NCBI GenBank assembly: GCA_963836775.1
Contig: CAWIKR010000003.1
Location: forward strand, 992,001-1,056,000
DNA length: 64,000 bases
Direction of reading: 5' to 3'
From: DASQPR01 sp963836775
Lineage (GTDB): Bacteria > Actinomycetota > Actinomycetes > Mycobacteriales > Micromonosporaceae
Shown: positions 54,610-64,000 of the stretch, piece after piece
Layout: each line of letters begins with the position of its first letter
Position numbering within the stretch: position 1 is the first letter of the stretch
Made by a program: the position numbers and the translations under genes
Notes under the pieces: model-generated
The model's input: the letters and a program-made list of their open reading frames with translations, nothing else
What the model was told of the DNA's origin: nothing
Databases searched by the model: none

Positions 54610-55310
54610 GCGGCACCGACCGGCGTCGCCCCGCGCAGGCCGAGCCCGCTCGGATCGAGCTCGCCGTCGCGGAGAGCGACCTCCCGGTCGGCGTAGGCCG
54701 CGACCTTCGCCTCGTGCGTGACCAGCAGGACCGCTGTGCCCTGTTCGCGGGTCACCCGGGTGATCTGATTGAGCACCGCCTCGCCATTGAGGGTGTCCAG
54801 GGCTCCGGTGGGCTCGTCGGCGAACAGGATCCGGGGCTCGGTGACCAGCGCCCGGGCCAACGCCACCCGCTGCGCCTGGCCGCCGGACATCTCGCCGGGG
54901 CGCTGGTCGGCGAGATCGGCGACGCCGAGCCGGTCCAGCCATGTGCGCGCCGCGGTCAGGGCGTTGCGGCGCGGGGTGCCGCGCAGCAGCAGCGGCAGCG
55001 CGATGTTGTCGGCGGCCGGCAGCTCGGCGACCAGTTGGCCGAATTGGAACAGCACGCCGAACTGCGACCGGCGCAGCTCCGAGCGGCGCGACTCGGACCA
55101 GGTGTCGATCCGGGATCCGTTGAAGGTGACCTCGCCCGCGTCCGGCCGCATGATGCCGGAAGCGCAGTAGAGCAGGGTTGACTTGCCGCAACCGCTGGGA
55201 CCGGTGACCGCGACGATCTCGCCTTCAGCGACGTCGATCGTGACCCCCCGTAGGGCCGGTGAGACACCGTAGGACTTGACGATCCCGCGGACCGTCAGGA
55301 TCGAGCTCAT
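54606..55310 (-). CDS. MacB/LolD-type ABC ATPase
   Basis: 234 aa from the ATG at 55310, which overlaps the padR stop by 4 bp. Walker A GPSGCGKST, signature MSGGQAQRVALARAL, Walker B RILFADEPTGALD and H-loop THEAKVAAYAD. Partner of the coupled permease. Confidence 0.94.
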   Translation of the reverse strand: MSSILTVRGIVKSYGVSPALRGVTIDVAEGEIVAVTGPSGCGKSTLLYCASGIMRPDAGEVTFNGSRIDTWSESRRSELRRSQFGVLFQFGQLVAELPAADNIALPLLLRGTPRRNALTAARTWLDRLGVADLADQRPGEMSGGQAQRVALARALVTEPRILFADEPTGALDTLNGEAVLNQITRVTREQGTAVLLVTHEAKVAAYADREVALRDGELDPSGLGLRGATPVGAA

Positions 55311-55852
55311 GAGCGCACCTCCTGGTGCAGTTCGGCGACACGGCCCAGGGTGGTCTCCAGCCACCGCAGGTCGGCATCGAGATGGACGAGTGCGAAGTCG
55401 GCGGCGACGACGTCGCCCACCGACGCGTTCGGATCGGACTTCACCCGGGTCAGCTCGCGCATTCGCTCGGTGTGCGTCTGGCGCTGCCGGATCAGATAGT
55501 CTCGGGCCGCGGTCTCACCCGCGGTCAGCAACGCCACCACCACCTTCGCGAGGAGCGTGCTGGTGACGTGCGGCGCGGCCGGTTCGACTTCGGCGAGCCA
55601 GCTGGTCAGCGCGGCTCGTCCCGGCTCGGTGAGGGTGAACGTGGTGCGCTCCGGGCCGGCGTCCTGCTCGGATCCGGCCTTGACCACCAGGCCGTCCCGT
55701 TCCAGCCGGCCCAGGGTGGCATAGACCTGCCCGAACCCCACTGGCTTGGCTTTCGGCAAGGCGCTGTCATGGGCGTGCTTCAACTCGTAGCCGTGATGCG
55801 GACCAGTGGTCAGCAACCCGAGAAGCACATAGGACGTGGACACGCCGTTCAC
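55307..55852 (-). CDS. PadR-family transcriptional regulator
   Basis: Up to 181 aa; the more likely start is the GTG at 55843 (VSTSYVLLGLL, 178 aa). Winged helix of PadR type (LLTTGPHHGYELKHAH...GFGQVYATLGRLERDGLV) plus the C-terminal dimerisation helix (Vir_C-like). First gene of padR-ATPase-permease, all coupled. A palindrome lies over its promoter, and TTGACG/AATAGT place the transcription start near 55843, suggesting a leaderless, autoregulated message. Confidence 0.9.
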   Translation of the reverse strand: MNGVSTSYVLLGLLTTGPHHGYELKHAHDSALPKAKPVGFGQVYATLGRLERDGLVVKAGSEQDAGPERTTFTLTEPGRAALTSWLAEVEPAAPHVTSTLLAKVVVALLTAGETAARDYLIRQRQTHTERMRELTRVKSDPNASVGDVVAADFALVHLDADLRWLETTLGRVAELHQEVRS

Positions 55853-55871
55853 TATTCATTGAGTGAATAGT
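55851..55871. promoter_or_regulatory. PadR operator palindrome
   Basis: ACTATTCA-TTGAG-TGAATAGT, perfect 8-bp arms, lies between the minus-strand -35 TTGACG (55878-55873) and overlaps the -10 AATAGT, 18 bp spacer. Binding here would shut off padR and the exporter. Confidence 0.65.
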
Positions 55872-55906
55872 CGACGTCAAGACCCTGGGCAATCAATCCG
55901 CGCGAC

Positions 55907-56635
55907 TCAGGGCCGCACGTAGCGGAGGAACACCGCGCCATCCGCCTCGACCAGGCTGGCCAGGCGCATCGTCTGGACGTCGGCGGCGGGCCCGTCGATG
56001 CTAGGCGGTCCTGCGGTGATGCGGCCGGCGCCCGGCCCGGCCAGGATCGGTGCGAGAGTCAGGCACAACTCGTCGACCAGGCCGGCATGTTGCAGCGTCC
56101 CGAACAGATGGGGGCCGCCTTCGCACAGGATCTGGCCGAGGCCGTAGTGGTCGCGCAACTCAGCCAGCGCCGCGATCACGTCGACCCGGTCCACGCCGTG
56201 CACCAGCACGTCGGCCACCTCGCCGAGCGAATCCCGCTGCTCGCCGTCGCTGGCGGCATGAGTGATCACGATCGGCCGCCGAGGCGCTTCGGTGAACAGC
56301 GCCGCCGCCGGGTCCAGGTCGAGACGGCCGGAAATCAGAACCATTTGCGGGTACGCCTCGAGCCCGGCCCGCCGCCTCCAGCGCACCGCGTCCTCGTCCA
56401 GCCGGACCGGGCCATAGCCTTCGGCACGGGCCGTCCCGGCACCCACCAGGATCGCGTCGGAAAACATCCGGAGCAGTGCAAACAGCACCTTGTCGGTGGG
56501 ATTGCCGAGACCGCCGGAGCGACCGTCCAGGGTGACCGCCCCGTCGGCACTGGAGATGAAGTTGACCCGCAGGCCGGGCCGAGAACGGTCCGGCTGGTAA
56601 CGCTCGATCAACTCGTCCCGATCCGGGAGGCTCAT
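55907..56635 (-). CDS. RibD C-terminal/dihydrofolate-reductase-like reductase
   Basis: 242 aa. RVNFISSADGAVTLDGRSGGLGN, ILVGAGTARAEGYGPVR and ILCEGGPHLFGTLQHAGLVDELCLTLAPILAG are the RibD_C family motifs (NADPH-dependent 5-amino-6-ribosylamino-uracil reductase). It stands alone, without the deaminase domain or rib genes, so the true substrate is uncertain. It follows the small zinc protein by 25 bp. Confidence 0.9.
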   Translation of the reverse strand: MSLPDRDELIERYQPDRSRPGLRVNFISSADGAVTLDGRSGGLGNPTDKVLFALLRMFSDAILVGAGTARAEGYGPVRLDEDAVRWRRRAGLEAYPQMVLISGRLDLDPAAALFTEAPRRPIVITHAASDGEQRDSLGEVADVLVHGVDRVDVIAALAELRDHYGLGQILCEGGPHLFGTLQHAGLVDELCLTLAPILAGPGAGRITAGPPSIDGPAADVQTMRLASLVEADGAVFLRYVRP

Positions 56636-56660
56636 GCCACTATGAGATCACTCCGCAACG

Positions 56661-56780
56661 TCATTCGCCCGGGGGTCCGGTGGTTGGCGGGGTCGGTTTC
56701 GGGCTCCGATGCTGGCAATCGCACCAGCTCCGGCCTCGGCATTTGTCGTGCTTGCCGTCCCGACACGATCGGCAGATCAC
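56661..56780 (-). CDS. 39-aa zinc-binding miniprotein
   Basis: GTG at 56780 gives VICRSCRDGKHDKCRGRSWC followed by DCQHR and a Pro-rich tail. Cys/His spacing (CxxC...C...CxC-x-H) suggests a zinc knuckle. The same small protein occurs next to RibD-like reductases in other actinomycetes by recollection. It is 25 bp upstream of that gene here and probably cotranscribed. The frame stays open upstream but without the conserved sequence. Confidence 0.7.
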   Translation of the reverse strand: MICRSCRDGKHDKCRGRSWCDCQHRSPKPTPPTTGPPGE

Positions 56781-56901
56781 GGTTTCAGCCTGCGCGCGAG
56801 CGGCCGATGCGTCAAGAATGGCGCTAGGCCGAGGCCTGCCGATCGATCGGCGGCACCGGCCCGCCGGGCAGCGTCGCCCGGCAACGCTGCCGAGGAGGGG
56901 C

Positions 56902-57447
56902 ATGACGCGCCAGATTTACTACCTCAAGGTCACTCTCGCCGATACCGAGCCGGCGGTGTGGCGGCGGATCGCGATTCCGGGGGCGTTCACCCTGGATCGC
57001 GTGCATCGTGCGATCCAGATCGCGGTCGGATGGCAGGACTGTCACCTGCACTCGTTCGAGATCGGCTCGGTGCAATATGGCGAGCCGGATCCGGACGCGC
57101 TCCTGGAGATGCGCGACGAGCTGGACGTACGCCTGGATGCCGTGGTCGGCAAGGACGGCCGGTTCACCTACGTCTACGACTTCGGCGACTGGTGGGAGCA
57201 CGAGATCGTGGTCGAAGACGTGCTGTCACCGGAGTTCGATCAGCGCTACCCGTATTGCGTCGACGGCAATCGAGCCGGTCCGCCGGAGGACATCGGCGGC
57301 GCCGGCGGATTCGAGCACTATCTGGCCGCGCTCGCCGACCCGCTGCCGCCGGAGAACCGGGATCTGCTGGAGCTGATCGGCCGCGATTTCAAGCCGGATG
57401 ACTTCGATCCGGATCGGGTCAGCGCGGTCATGCGCCGGATGGTCTAG
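56902..57447 (+). CDS. Plasmid pRiA4b ORF-3 family protein
   Basis: 181 aa; GAGGAGG precedes the ATG. The family is recognised by YYLKVTLADTEPAVWRRIAIPGAFTLDRVHRAIQIAVGWQDCHLHSFEIG, here cited by its VWRR, LHxFEI and DFGDWWEHEI motifs. The central YDFGDWWEHEI and YCVDGNRAGPPEDIGG complete it. Function unknown; often near mobile DNA. Divergent from the zinc miniprotein. Confidence 0.88.
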   Translation: MTRQIYYLKVTLADTEPAVWRRIAIPGAFTLDRVHRAIQIAVGWQDCHLHSFEIGSVQYGEPDPDALLEMRDELDVRLDAVVGKDGRFTYVYDFGDWWEHEIVVEDVLSPEFDQRYPYCVDGNRAGPPEDIGGAGGFEHYLAALADPLPPENRDLLELIGRDFKPDDFDPDRVSAVMRRMV

Positions 57448-57457
57448 CCGGCTTTGC

Positions 57458-57493
57458 GGACGATCGTGCACCCCCTGGCGTGCACGATCGTCC
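57458..57493 (+). terminator. Perfect 14-bp hairpin
   Basis: GGACGATCGTGCAC (57458-57471) and GTGCACGATCGTCC (57480-57493), loop of 8 nt, 10 bp after the stop of the pRiA4b-like gene. Confidence 0.8.
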
Positions 57494-57552
57494 CCAAACG
57501 GAGGCCAACGGCCGGACCGGTTTAACACGATCCACGATTGTGGTGACCTGCT

Positions 57553-57619
57553 GTCGATCCACCAGTGTGGTGAGAAACCGTCGATATGTCGTCGAAACCC
57601 GCCACGCTGGTGGATCGAC
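57553..57619. repeat. 18-bp inverted repeat in a 670-bp gap
   Basis: GTCGATCCACCAGTGTGG (57553-57570) and CCACGCTGGTGGATCGAC (57602-57619) differ by one base and are spaced 31 bp. Between the terminator and the ceb promoter (57494-57868) this is the only structure seen; it may be a mobile-element remnant or binding site. Confidence 0.55.
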
Positions 57620-57868
57620 GTGATCGAAGGCGGTGGCGGCGGCCGTCAGCAGCAGGGATCGCAGCGTGGAGCCACGCCGTCGGGGCAGCCGGATCCCGTC
57701 GACGTCCCGGTGCCGATGGGCATACTCGGACCCTACGGGCTTTAGGGCGCCAACGGCCGTTCCTGACGCCGCACGCCGGGGCCGGCCTGGGAAGATCCAT
57801 CGACCCGCCGGCCGGTTTCCGTTCGACGCTCACAGGTCCCCCAAAGGTGACGCTTTTCAATCACGAAA

Positions 57869-57936
57869 TGGGAACGCTCCCAAATCACTATTGACACTCG
57901 CGTAACCTGGCGGCAATCTGCATGGGAGCGCTTCCA
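57869..57936 (+). promoter_or_regulatory. CebR-type promoter with two operator boxes
   Basis: Boxes TGGGAACGCTCCCA (57869-57882) and TGGGAGCGCTTCCA (57923-57936) each differ from the CebR consensus TGGGAGCGCTCCCA by one base. Between them is a promoter, -35 TTGACA (57891-57896), 17-bp spacer, -10 CAATCT (57914-57919). Box 2 covers the start region, box 1 lies above -35. Cellobiose-controlled repression is expected. The message has a leader of about 190 nt. Confidence 0.85.
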
Positions 57937-58117
57937 CGCGCGGTGGACATGCCTCCCATGTCGGTCCTGATCACCGCGTCTGCGCCCGCCAGCTACGCCC
58001 TGCGCACCTCGCGAAAAACACACTCCCGAAATCCCCGCTCCACCCCGCGACATCGCAGCTCAGCCCGGATCCAGCTGGAGCGGCCGCGGACCCCGGAATG
58101 CATCAGAGAGGGAATCC

Positions 58118-59443
58118 ATGTTCAGAACCCGCAAGAAGGCCGTGGCGCTGGTCAGCGCACTGGCCGCGGTAGTGCTCATCGCGTCCGGCTGCAGCAGCAG
58201 CTCGGACAACAGCAGCGGCGGCTCCAGCACGACGCTCAAGGTGCGGCTGTTCGGCACCTTCGGCTACAAGGAGGCCGGGCTCTTCGACCAGTACCAGAAG
58301 CTGCACCCGAACATCAAGATCGACTACACCACGGTCGAGCAGGAGGCCACCTACTGGACGGCGCTGCAGACCAGCCTGTCCTCCGGCGCCGGTCTGGGCG
58401 ACGTGCAGGGTATCGAGGTCGGCCGGATCGCGGCCGTGACCTCGCAGCTCCCCGACAAGTTCGTCGACCTCAACACGCTCGGTGCCAGCTCGCTGAAGGA
58501 CAACTTCTACTCCTGGAAGTGGCAGGAGTCGATGGCCGGCAGCAAGCAGCTCGGCCTCGGCACCGACATCGGCCCGCTGGCCATCTGCTACCGCACCGAC
58601 CTGTTCAAGGCGGCCGGCCTGCCGACCGACCCGACCCAGGTGAGCGCGTTGTGGGCCAACGGCTGGGACGGCTACGTCGCGGCCGGCCAGCAATACAAGG
58701 CGCACGCGAAGGCCGGACAGTACTGGACCGACACCGCCGGCGGCATGTTCAACGCCGTCATCGGTCAGTCCACCAACCAGTACTACGACGCCAGCGGCAA
58801 GCTCATCGCCGACAGCAACCCGGCGGTCAAGGCCGCGTGGGACGAGTCGATGAAGGTCGCGGCCGGCGGTCTGAGCGCCAAGCTCAGCCAGTTCAGCACC
58901 GCGTGGAACGTCGCGTTCACCACCGGCACGTTCGCCACCCTCGCCTGCCCGTCGTGGATGGTCGGCTACATCAAGTCCGAGGCCGGCGCCATGAGCGGTC
59001 AGTGGAACATCGCCAACATCCCCGGTGGCGGCGGTGACTGGGGCGGCTCCTACCTGGCCATCCCGAAGGGTTCCAAGCACCAGAAGGAAGCCTACGACCT
59101 GATCAGCTGGCTGACCTCGGCCGAGCAGCAGGCGGCCGTGTTCAAGGCGGTCGGCAACTTCCCGTCGAACAGCAAGGCCGCGGCCGATCCGACCGTCGCC
59201 TCCGCCACCGACAAGTACTTCAGCGGTGGCACCGATCCGAACAGCCCGGTGGGCGCGCCGATCGGCAAGATCTTCGGCGACTCGGCGGCCAAGCTCCAGC
59301 CGGCCGTCCTGGGCCCGCACGACGGTGACGTCAAGAACGCCATCTCCACCGCGATCACCCGGGTGGAAACCGGGCGGCAGTCTCCGGATGCCGCATGGAA
59401 CCAGCTCATGACCAAGGACATTCCGGCCGCGGTCGGCAGCTGA
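58118..59443 (+). CDS. cebE: Sugar (cellobiose-type) ABC transporter substrate-binding lipoprotein
   Basis: 441 aa. Lipoprotein signal peptide with lipobox LIASGC (lipid on C25) and a Ser-rich linker. The bacterial extracellular sugar-binding domain of family 1 includes LFGTFGYKEAGLFDQYQKLHP, ALQTSLSSGAGLGDVQGIEVGRI and GLGTDIGPLAICYRTDLFKAAGLP. With CebR boxes upstream and a GH1 beta-glucosidase and LacI regulator behind it, cellobiose/cello-oligosaccharide uptake is most likely. No ATPase is encoded here; MsiK elsewhere may serve. Confidence 0.85.
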   Translation: MFRTRKKAVALVSALAAVVLIASGCSSSSDNSSGGSSTTLKVRLFGTFGYKEAGLFDQYQKLHPNIKIDYTTVEQEATYWTALQTSLSSGAGLGDVQGIEVGRIAAVTSQLPDKFVDLNTLGASSLKDNFYSWKWQESMAGSKQLGLGTDIGPLAICYRTDLFKAAGLPTDPTQVSALWANGWDGYVAAGQQYKAHAKAGQYWTDTAGGMFNAVIGQSTNQYYDASGKLIADSNPAVKAAWDESMKVAAGGLSAKLSQFSTAWNVAFTTGTFATLACPSWMVGYIKSEAGAMSGQWNIANIPGGGGDWGGSYLAIPKGSKHQKEAYDLISWLTSAEQQAAVFKAVGNFPSNSKAAADPTVASATDKYFSGGTDPNSPVGAPIGKIFGDSAAKLQPAVLGPHDGDVKNAISTAITRVETGRQSPDAAWNQLMTKDIPAAVGS

Positions 59444-59455
59444 CCTTGAGATCCG

Positions 59456-59486
59456 GCTCCGGCCCGGCCTCGTGCCGGGCCGGAGC
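59456..59486 (+). terminator. Strong hairpin between binding protein and permease genes
   Basis: A 13-bp perfect stem (59456-59468 with 59474-59486; CTCCGGCCCGGC/GCCGGGCCGGAG) and a 5-nt loop sit just after the cebE stop. It should lower permease expression relative to the binding protein by partial termination or RNA stabilisation. Confidence 0.8.
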
Positions 59487-59505
59487 TCCTCCGGAGAGGA
59501 TGGCC

Positions 59506-60492
59506 ATGGCCACCACCATCACCCCGCAATCCACGGCGACTCCGACCCAGCGCCGCCGTGGCATTCGCGACCGCGCCGGGGACCGGCGGTCACGGTGGGA
59601 ACAGAAATTCTCGCCGTACGGCTTCGTCGCACCGTTCTTCATCGTGTTCGGCGCATTCGGCCTCTATCCACTGGTGTGGACGGCCTGGGTGTCGGTGCAC
59701 CACACCGAGCTCATCAACGCCGACCAGATGGGTGGCTGGGCCGGCTTCCAGAACTACGTCAACCTGCTGCACGACTCGTTCTTCTGGAACGCCTTCCGCA
59801 ACACCGTGTCACTGGCGATCCTGTCCGCGGTGCCGCAGCTGTTGATGGCGCTGGGCCTGGCCCATCTGCTCAACTACAAGCTGCGCGGCAGCACCTTCTG
59901 GCGGATCTCGGTGCTGGCGCCGTTCGCCACCTCGGTGGCGGCCGCCACGGTGGTCTTCGCTCAGCTGTTCAACCGCGACGTCGGCACCGTCAACTACGTG
60001 CTCCACACGGTCTTCGGCATCAACAATGTCGACTTCACCAACTCCAAGTGGCCGGCCCAGATCGCGATTTCGACGATTGTCATCTGGCGGTGGACCGGCT
60101 ACAACGCGCTCATTTACCTGGCCGCGATGCAGTCCATCCCGAACGAGCTCTACGAAGCGGCCACGGTGGACGGAGCCAGCCAGTGGCGGCAGTTCCGCGA
60201 GGTCACCATCCCGTCGCTGCGGCCCACGATCATCTTCACGATCGTCATCTCGACCATCGGCTCGATCCAGCTGTTCGGCGAGCCCCTCCTGTTCTCCAGT
60301 GGCGGCACCAACGCGGTGACCGGCGGCGCCGATCGGCAATACCAGACCCTGGCCATGTACTTCTACGAACGCGGCTTCAACAACGGCCACCTGGGTCGCG
60401 CGGCCGCCGTGGCATGGCTGATGTTCCTCATCATCGTCATCTTCGTGATCATCAACACGCTGATCGCGCGTCGCATGCGGGATTCGGAGTAG
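59506..60492 (+). CDS. cebF: Sugar ABC transporter permease 1
   Basis: 328 aa (ATG at 59500 is too near GGAG; 59506 fits). Six membrane helices; the EAA loop is ELYEAATVDGASQWRQFREVTIPSLRPTI. MalF-like. Partner of the next permease; 5 bp separate the genes. Confidence 0.93.
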   Translation: MATTITPQSTATPTQRRRGIRDRAGDRRSRWEQKFSPYGFVAPFFIVFGAFGLYPLVWTAWVSVHHTELINADQMGGWAGFQNYVNLLHDSFFWNAFRNTVSLAILSAVPQLLMALGLAHLLNYKLRGSTFWRISVLAPFATSVAAATVVFAQLFNRDVGTVNYVLHTVFGINNVDFTNSKWPAQIAISTIVIWRWTGYNALIYLAAMQSIPNELYEAATVDGASQWRQFREVTIPSLRPTIIFTIVISTIGSIQLFGEPLLFSSGGTNAVTGGADRQYQTLAMYFYERGFNNGHLGRAAAVAWLMFLIIVIFVIINTLIARRMRDSE

Positions 60493-60497
60493 CCGCC

Positions 60498-61379
60498 ATG
60501 ACCACTGTCGCCATCCCGGCCCCAGCGCGCGTCCACAAGAACAAGCTCCGCGGTGCCGGCGGCCAGCGGGCCGCGGGCTGGCTCACCTACTCGATCCTGA
60601 CTCTGGTGTTCCTGCTCTCGATATTCCCGTTCTTCTGGACCATCGTCGCGGCCTCGACCTCGAACACCGAAATCAACAAGGTCCCGCCGAACCTGATCCC
60701 GGGCCCGAACCTGATCAAGAACTTCCACGCCGCGCTGACCAACGTCAACATGGGTACGGCGCTGCTGAACTCCACCATCGTCTCGGGTTGCGTGGCACTG
60801 GGCACGGTCGCGTTCGGCACCCTGGCCGGCTTCGCCTTCGCCAAGCTCAAGTTCCGCGGTCGCAACGTGCTGCTGTTCATCACCATCGGAACCACCATGG
60901 TGCCGATGCAGATCGGCATCGTGCCGCTCTACATGCTGATGAACAAGCTTCATCTGATCGGCCGACTGCCGGCCGTCATCCTGCCTACCGTGGTGACCGC
61001 GTTCGGCGTGTTCTTCCTGCGGCAGTATCTGATCCGCGCGGTGCCGGACGAGCTGGTCGAGGCGGCCCGCATCGACGGCGCGTCGCTGCTGCGGATCTTC
61101 TGGTCGGTGGTGGTGCCGCTGGCCCGGCCGGCGATGGCGGTGCTCGGGATGCTCACGTTCATGGCCACCTGGAACGACCTGTTCTGGCCGCTGATCGTGC
61201 TGAACTCGGACAACCCCACGGTGCAGGTCGCGATCGACAACCTCAACGCCGGCTACGTCCCGGACATGTCCGTCATCCTGGCCGGCACCCTGCTCGGCAC
61301 ACTCCCGGTGCTGGCGGTGTTCATCCTGCTCGGCCGGCAGATCGTCGGCGGCATCATGCAGGGCGCCATCAAGGGATGA
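60498..61379 (+). CDS. cebG: Sugar ABC transporter permease 2
   Basis: 293 aa. MalG-like, six helices, EAA motif ELVEAARIDGASLLRIFWSVVVPLARPA. Forms the membrane channel with the preceding permease. Followed by the beta-glucosidase gene after 79 bp. Confidence 0.93.
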   Translation: MTTVAIPAPARVHKNKLRGAGGQRAAGWLTYSILTLVFLLSIFPFFWTIVAASTSNTEINKVPPNLIPGPNLIKNFHAALTNVNMGTALLNSTIVSGCVALGTVAFGTLAGFAFAKLKFRGRNVLLFITIGTTMVPMQIGIVPLYMLMNKLHLIGRLPAVILPTVVTAFGVFFLRQYLIRAVPDELVEAARIDGASLLRIFWSVVVPLARPAMAVLGMLTFMATWNDLFWPLIVLNSDNPTVQVAIDNLNAGYVPDMSVILAGTLLGTLPVLAVFILLGRQIVGGIMQGAIKG

Positions 61380-61458
61380 CGGTTCGGCCCCGCACCTGCG
61401 CACCACCCTCTCTTCACAGCTACGGCCGCCGGCCTGCCCGCGGCCCGAAAGGTGCCGC

Positions 61459-62907
<1,449 letters not shown>

Positions 62908-62937
62908 GTTAATTCAGATCCCGAGGTAAGGACTGCC

Positions 62938-64000
62938 GTGCCGGAGATGACGTCGAGCCCGCGACCGCGATCAGCGGGCCGGCCCACGCTGGACGAGGTG
63001 GCCGCGCACGCCGGAGTCGGCCGCGGCACCGTGTCCCGGGTCGTCAACGGCTCGCCGCAGGTCAGCCCGACCGCCAAGGCGGCGGTGGAGCAGGCCATCG
63101 CGGAGCTCGGCTACGTGCCGAACCGGGCCGCGCGGGCCCTGGTCACCCAGCGCACCGACTCGGTCGCCCTGGTGGTCTCGGAGTCCGAGGACCGGGTCTT
63201 CGGTGAGCCGTTCTTCGCCGGCATCATCCGGGGCATCAGCTCGATGCTGTTGGAGACGCCGCTGCAGCTGTGGCTGGCGATGGCGCAGTCCCGGGCCGAG
63301 CGCGAACGCGTCCATCAGCACCTGACCAACCAGCACGTCGATGGAGTGCTGCTGCTGTCGCTGCACGACGACGACCCGTTGCCGGCGCTGCTCGCCGACC
63401 GGGAGCTGCCGGTGGTCTTCGGCGGCCGGCCGGCCCGGATGCTGCGCCGGGCCGAGCAGCAACGTCAGCCTGGTCGACGTCGACAACTCCGGCGGCGCAC
63501 GGCAGGCCACCGAGCATCTGATCGGCATCGGCCGGCGGCGGGTGGCCACCATCGCCGGGCCGCTGGACATGGGTGTCGGCGTGGCCCGGCTGGACGGCTA
63601 CCGGGCCGCGATCGAGGCCGCCGGGCTGCCCGCCGACCCGCGGCTGATCGGCTACGCCGGCGACTTCAGTGAGGAGAGCGGCGCCGCGGCGATGCGGGAG
63701 CTGCTGGCCGCGTGCCCGGATGTCGATGCGGTGTTCGCCGCGTCCGACCCGATCGCGATGGGCGCGCTGCGGGTGCTCCGCGAGTCCGGCCGGTCGGTGC
63801 CGGGCGATGTCGCCGTGGTCGGCTTCGATGACTCGCCGATGGCGCGCCAGAGCGCGCCCAGCCTCACCACGGTTCATCAGCCGGTGGAGGAGATGGGCCG
63901 GGCCATGGCGCGGCTGCTCTACGACCTCATCCGCGGCGAGGACGGTGGCGACCAATACGTCATTCTGGGTACGCACCTGGTCCGCCGCGACTCGGCGTGA
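62938..64000 (+). pseudogene. cebR: LacI/CebR regulator with apparent +1 frameshift
   Basis: Starts at the GTG 62938; the stop TGA is the last codon of the window. The N-terminal LacI helix-turn-helix (PTLDEVAAHAGVGRGTVSRVVNGSPQVS) and hinge are CebR-like. From about 63430 to 63465 reading moves from frame 1 to frame 2: the first frame ends in RMLRRAEQQRQPGRRR-type non-homologous sequence, whereas the other resumes VSLVDVDNSGGARQATEHLI and runs to HLVRRDSA. One extra base in the GC-rich stretch would explain it. It could be a sequencing error or a real mutation making the operon constitutive. Confidence 0.8.

Overview
The window is high-GC, with GTG starts and dense ATGA/GTGA translational couplings. 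It carries actinobacterial signatures: DUF3000, coproporphyrin-type haem genes (cgoX, chdC), SARP/AfsR regulators, 13E12-type HNH proteins and a CebR-type cellobiose operon. It is a chromosomal segment of an actinomycete, probably a soil Streptomyces/Micromonospora-like relative; the genus cannot be fixed from sequence alone. No rRNA, tRNA, CRISPR array, integrase or insertion-sequence transposase was seen.

Left part (0.2-17 kb). A secreted pentapeptide-repeat protein, a methyltransferase and a NarL-type two-component system come first. They are followed by the conserved actinobacterial housekeeping block: fadB and thiolase (beta-oxidation), a patatin, RNase D, DUF3000, and the haem genes hemE, cgoX and chdC. 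A 165-bp palindromic element lies between the methyltransferase and the response regulator.

Middle-left (17-37 kb). Here are a RutE-like nitroreductase with a MarR-type operator, small acetyltransferases, a CGNR regulator, an AfsR-like SARP (1015 aa), a DrrAB-type exporter and msrB. A split pair of DNA-repair genes follows: a stand-alone LigD-type polymerase and a LigC-type ATP-dependent ligase, with a secreted TAP-like peptidase between them. Then come an amidase/acetyltransferase pair, an HNH protein and a DUF2087 regulator. Two repeat-bearing non-coding stretches (29.6-29.9 and 34.6-34.75 kb) lie here.

37-45 kb is the most unusual region. All its genes are on the minus strand: a truncated haemoglobin, a flavohaemoglobin-like reductase and a DivIVA-like coiled-coil protein (one coupled operon), then a prolyl-oligopeptidase-type S9 peptidase, a 59-residue secreted peptide that is easily missed, and a second SARP/NB-ARC/TPR regulator. 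The predicted mature peptide starts and ends with the same nonapeptide, DGEGNWTPD. The promoter regions of the globin operon and of the peptidase share a 45-bp element with two heptamers at 11-bp pitch (TGGTAAG), the classical geometry of a SARP site; before the peptidase the heptamers lie exactly 8 bp from a TATAAG -10. I propose a SARP-peptide-peptidase-globin regulon that may be an undescribed peptide-signalling or redox/NO-response cassette.

Right part (45-64 kb). A five-gene repair operon encodes a HerA-like ATPase, SbcD, SbcC, a NurA-like protein and an AlkA-type glycosylase, reminiscent of the archaeal HerA-NurA-Mre11-Rad50 cluster. Then come a PadR-controlled FtsX-type ABC exporter, a RibD-like reductase with a 39-aa zinc-binding miniprotein, a pRiA4b ORF-3-like protein, and a cellobiose utilisation operon (binding protein, two permeases, GH1 beta-glucosidase, LacI/CebR regulator). 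That operon's promoter carries two CebR-like boxes. The regulator gene, as read here, carries a frameshift.
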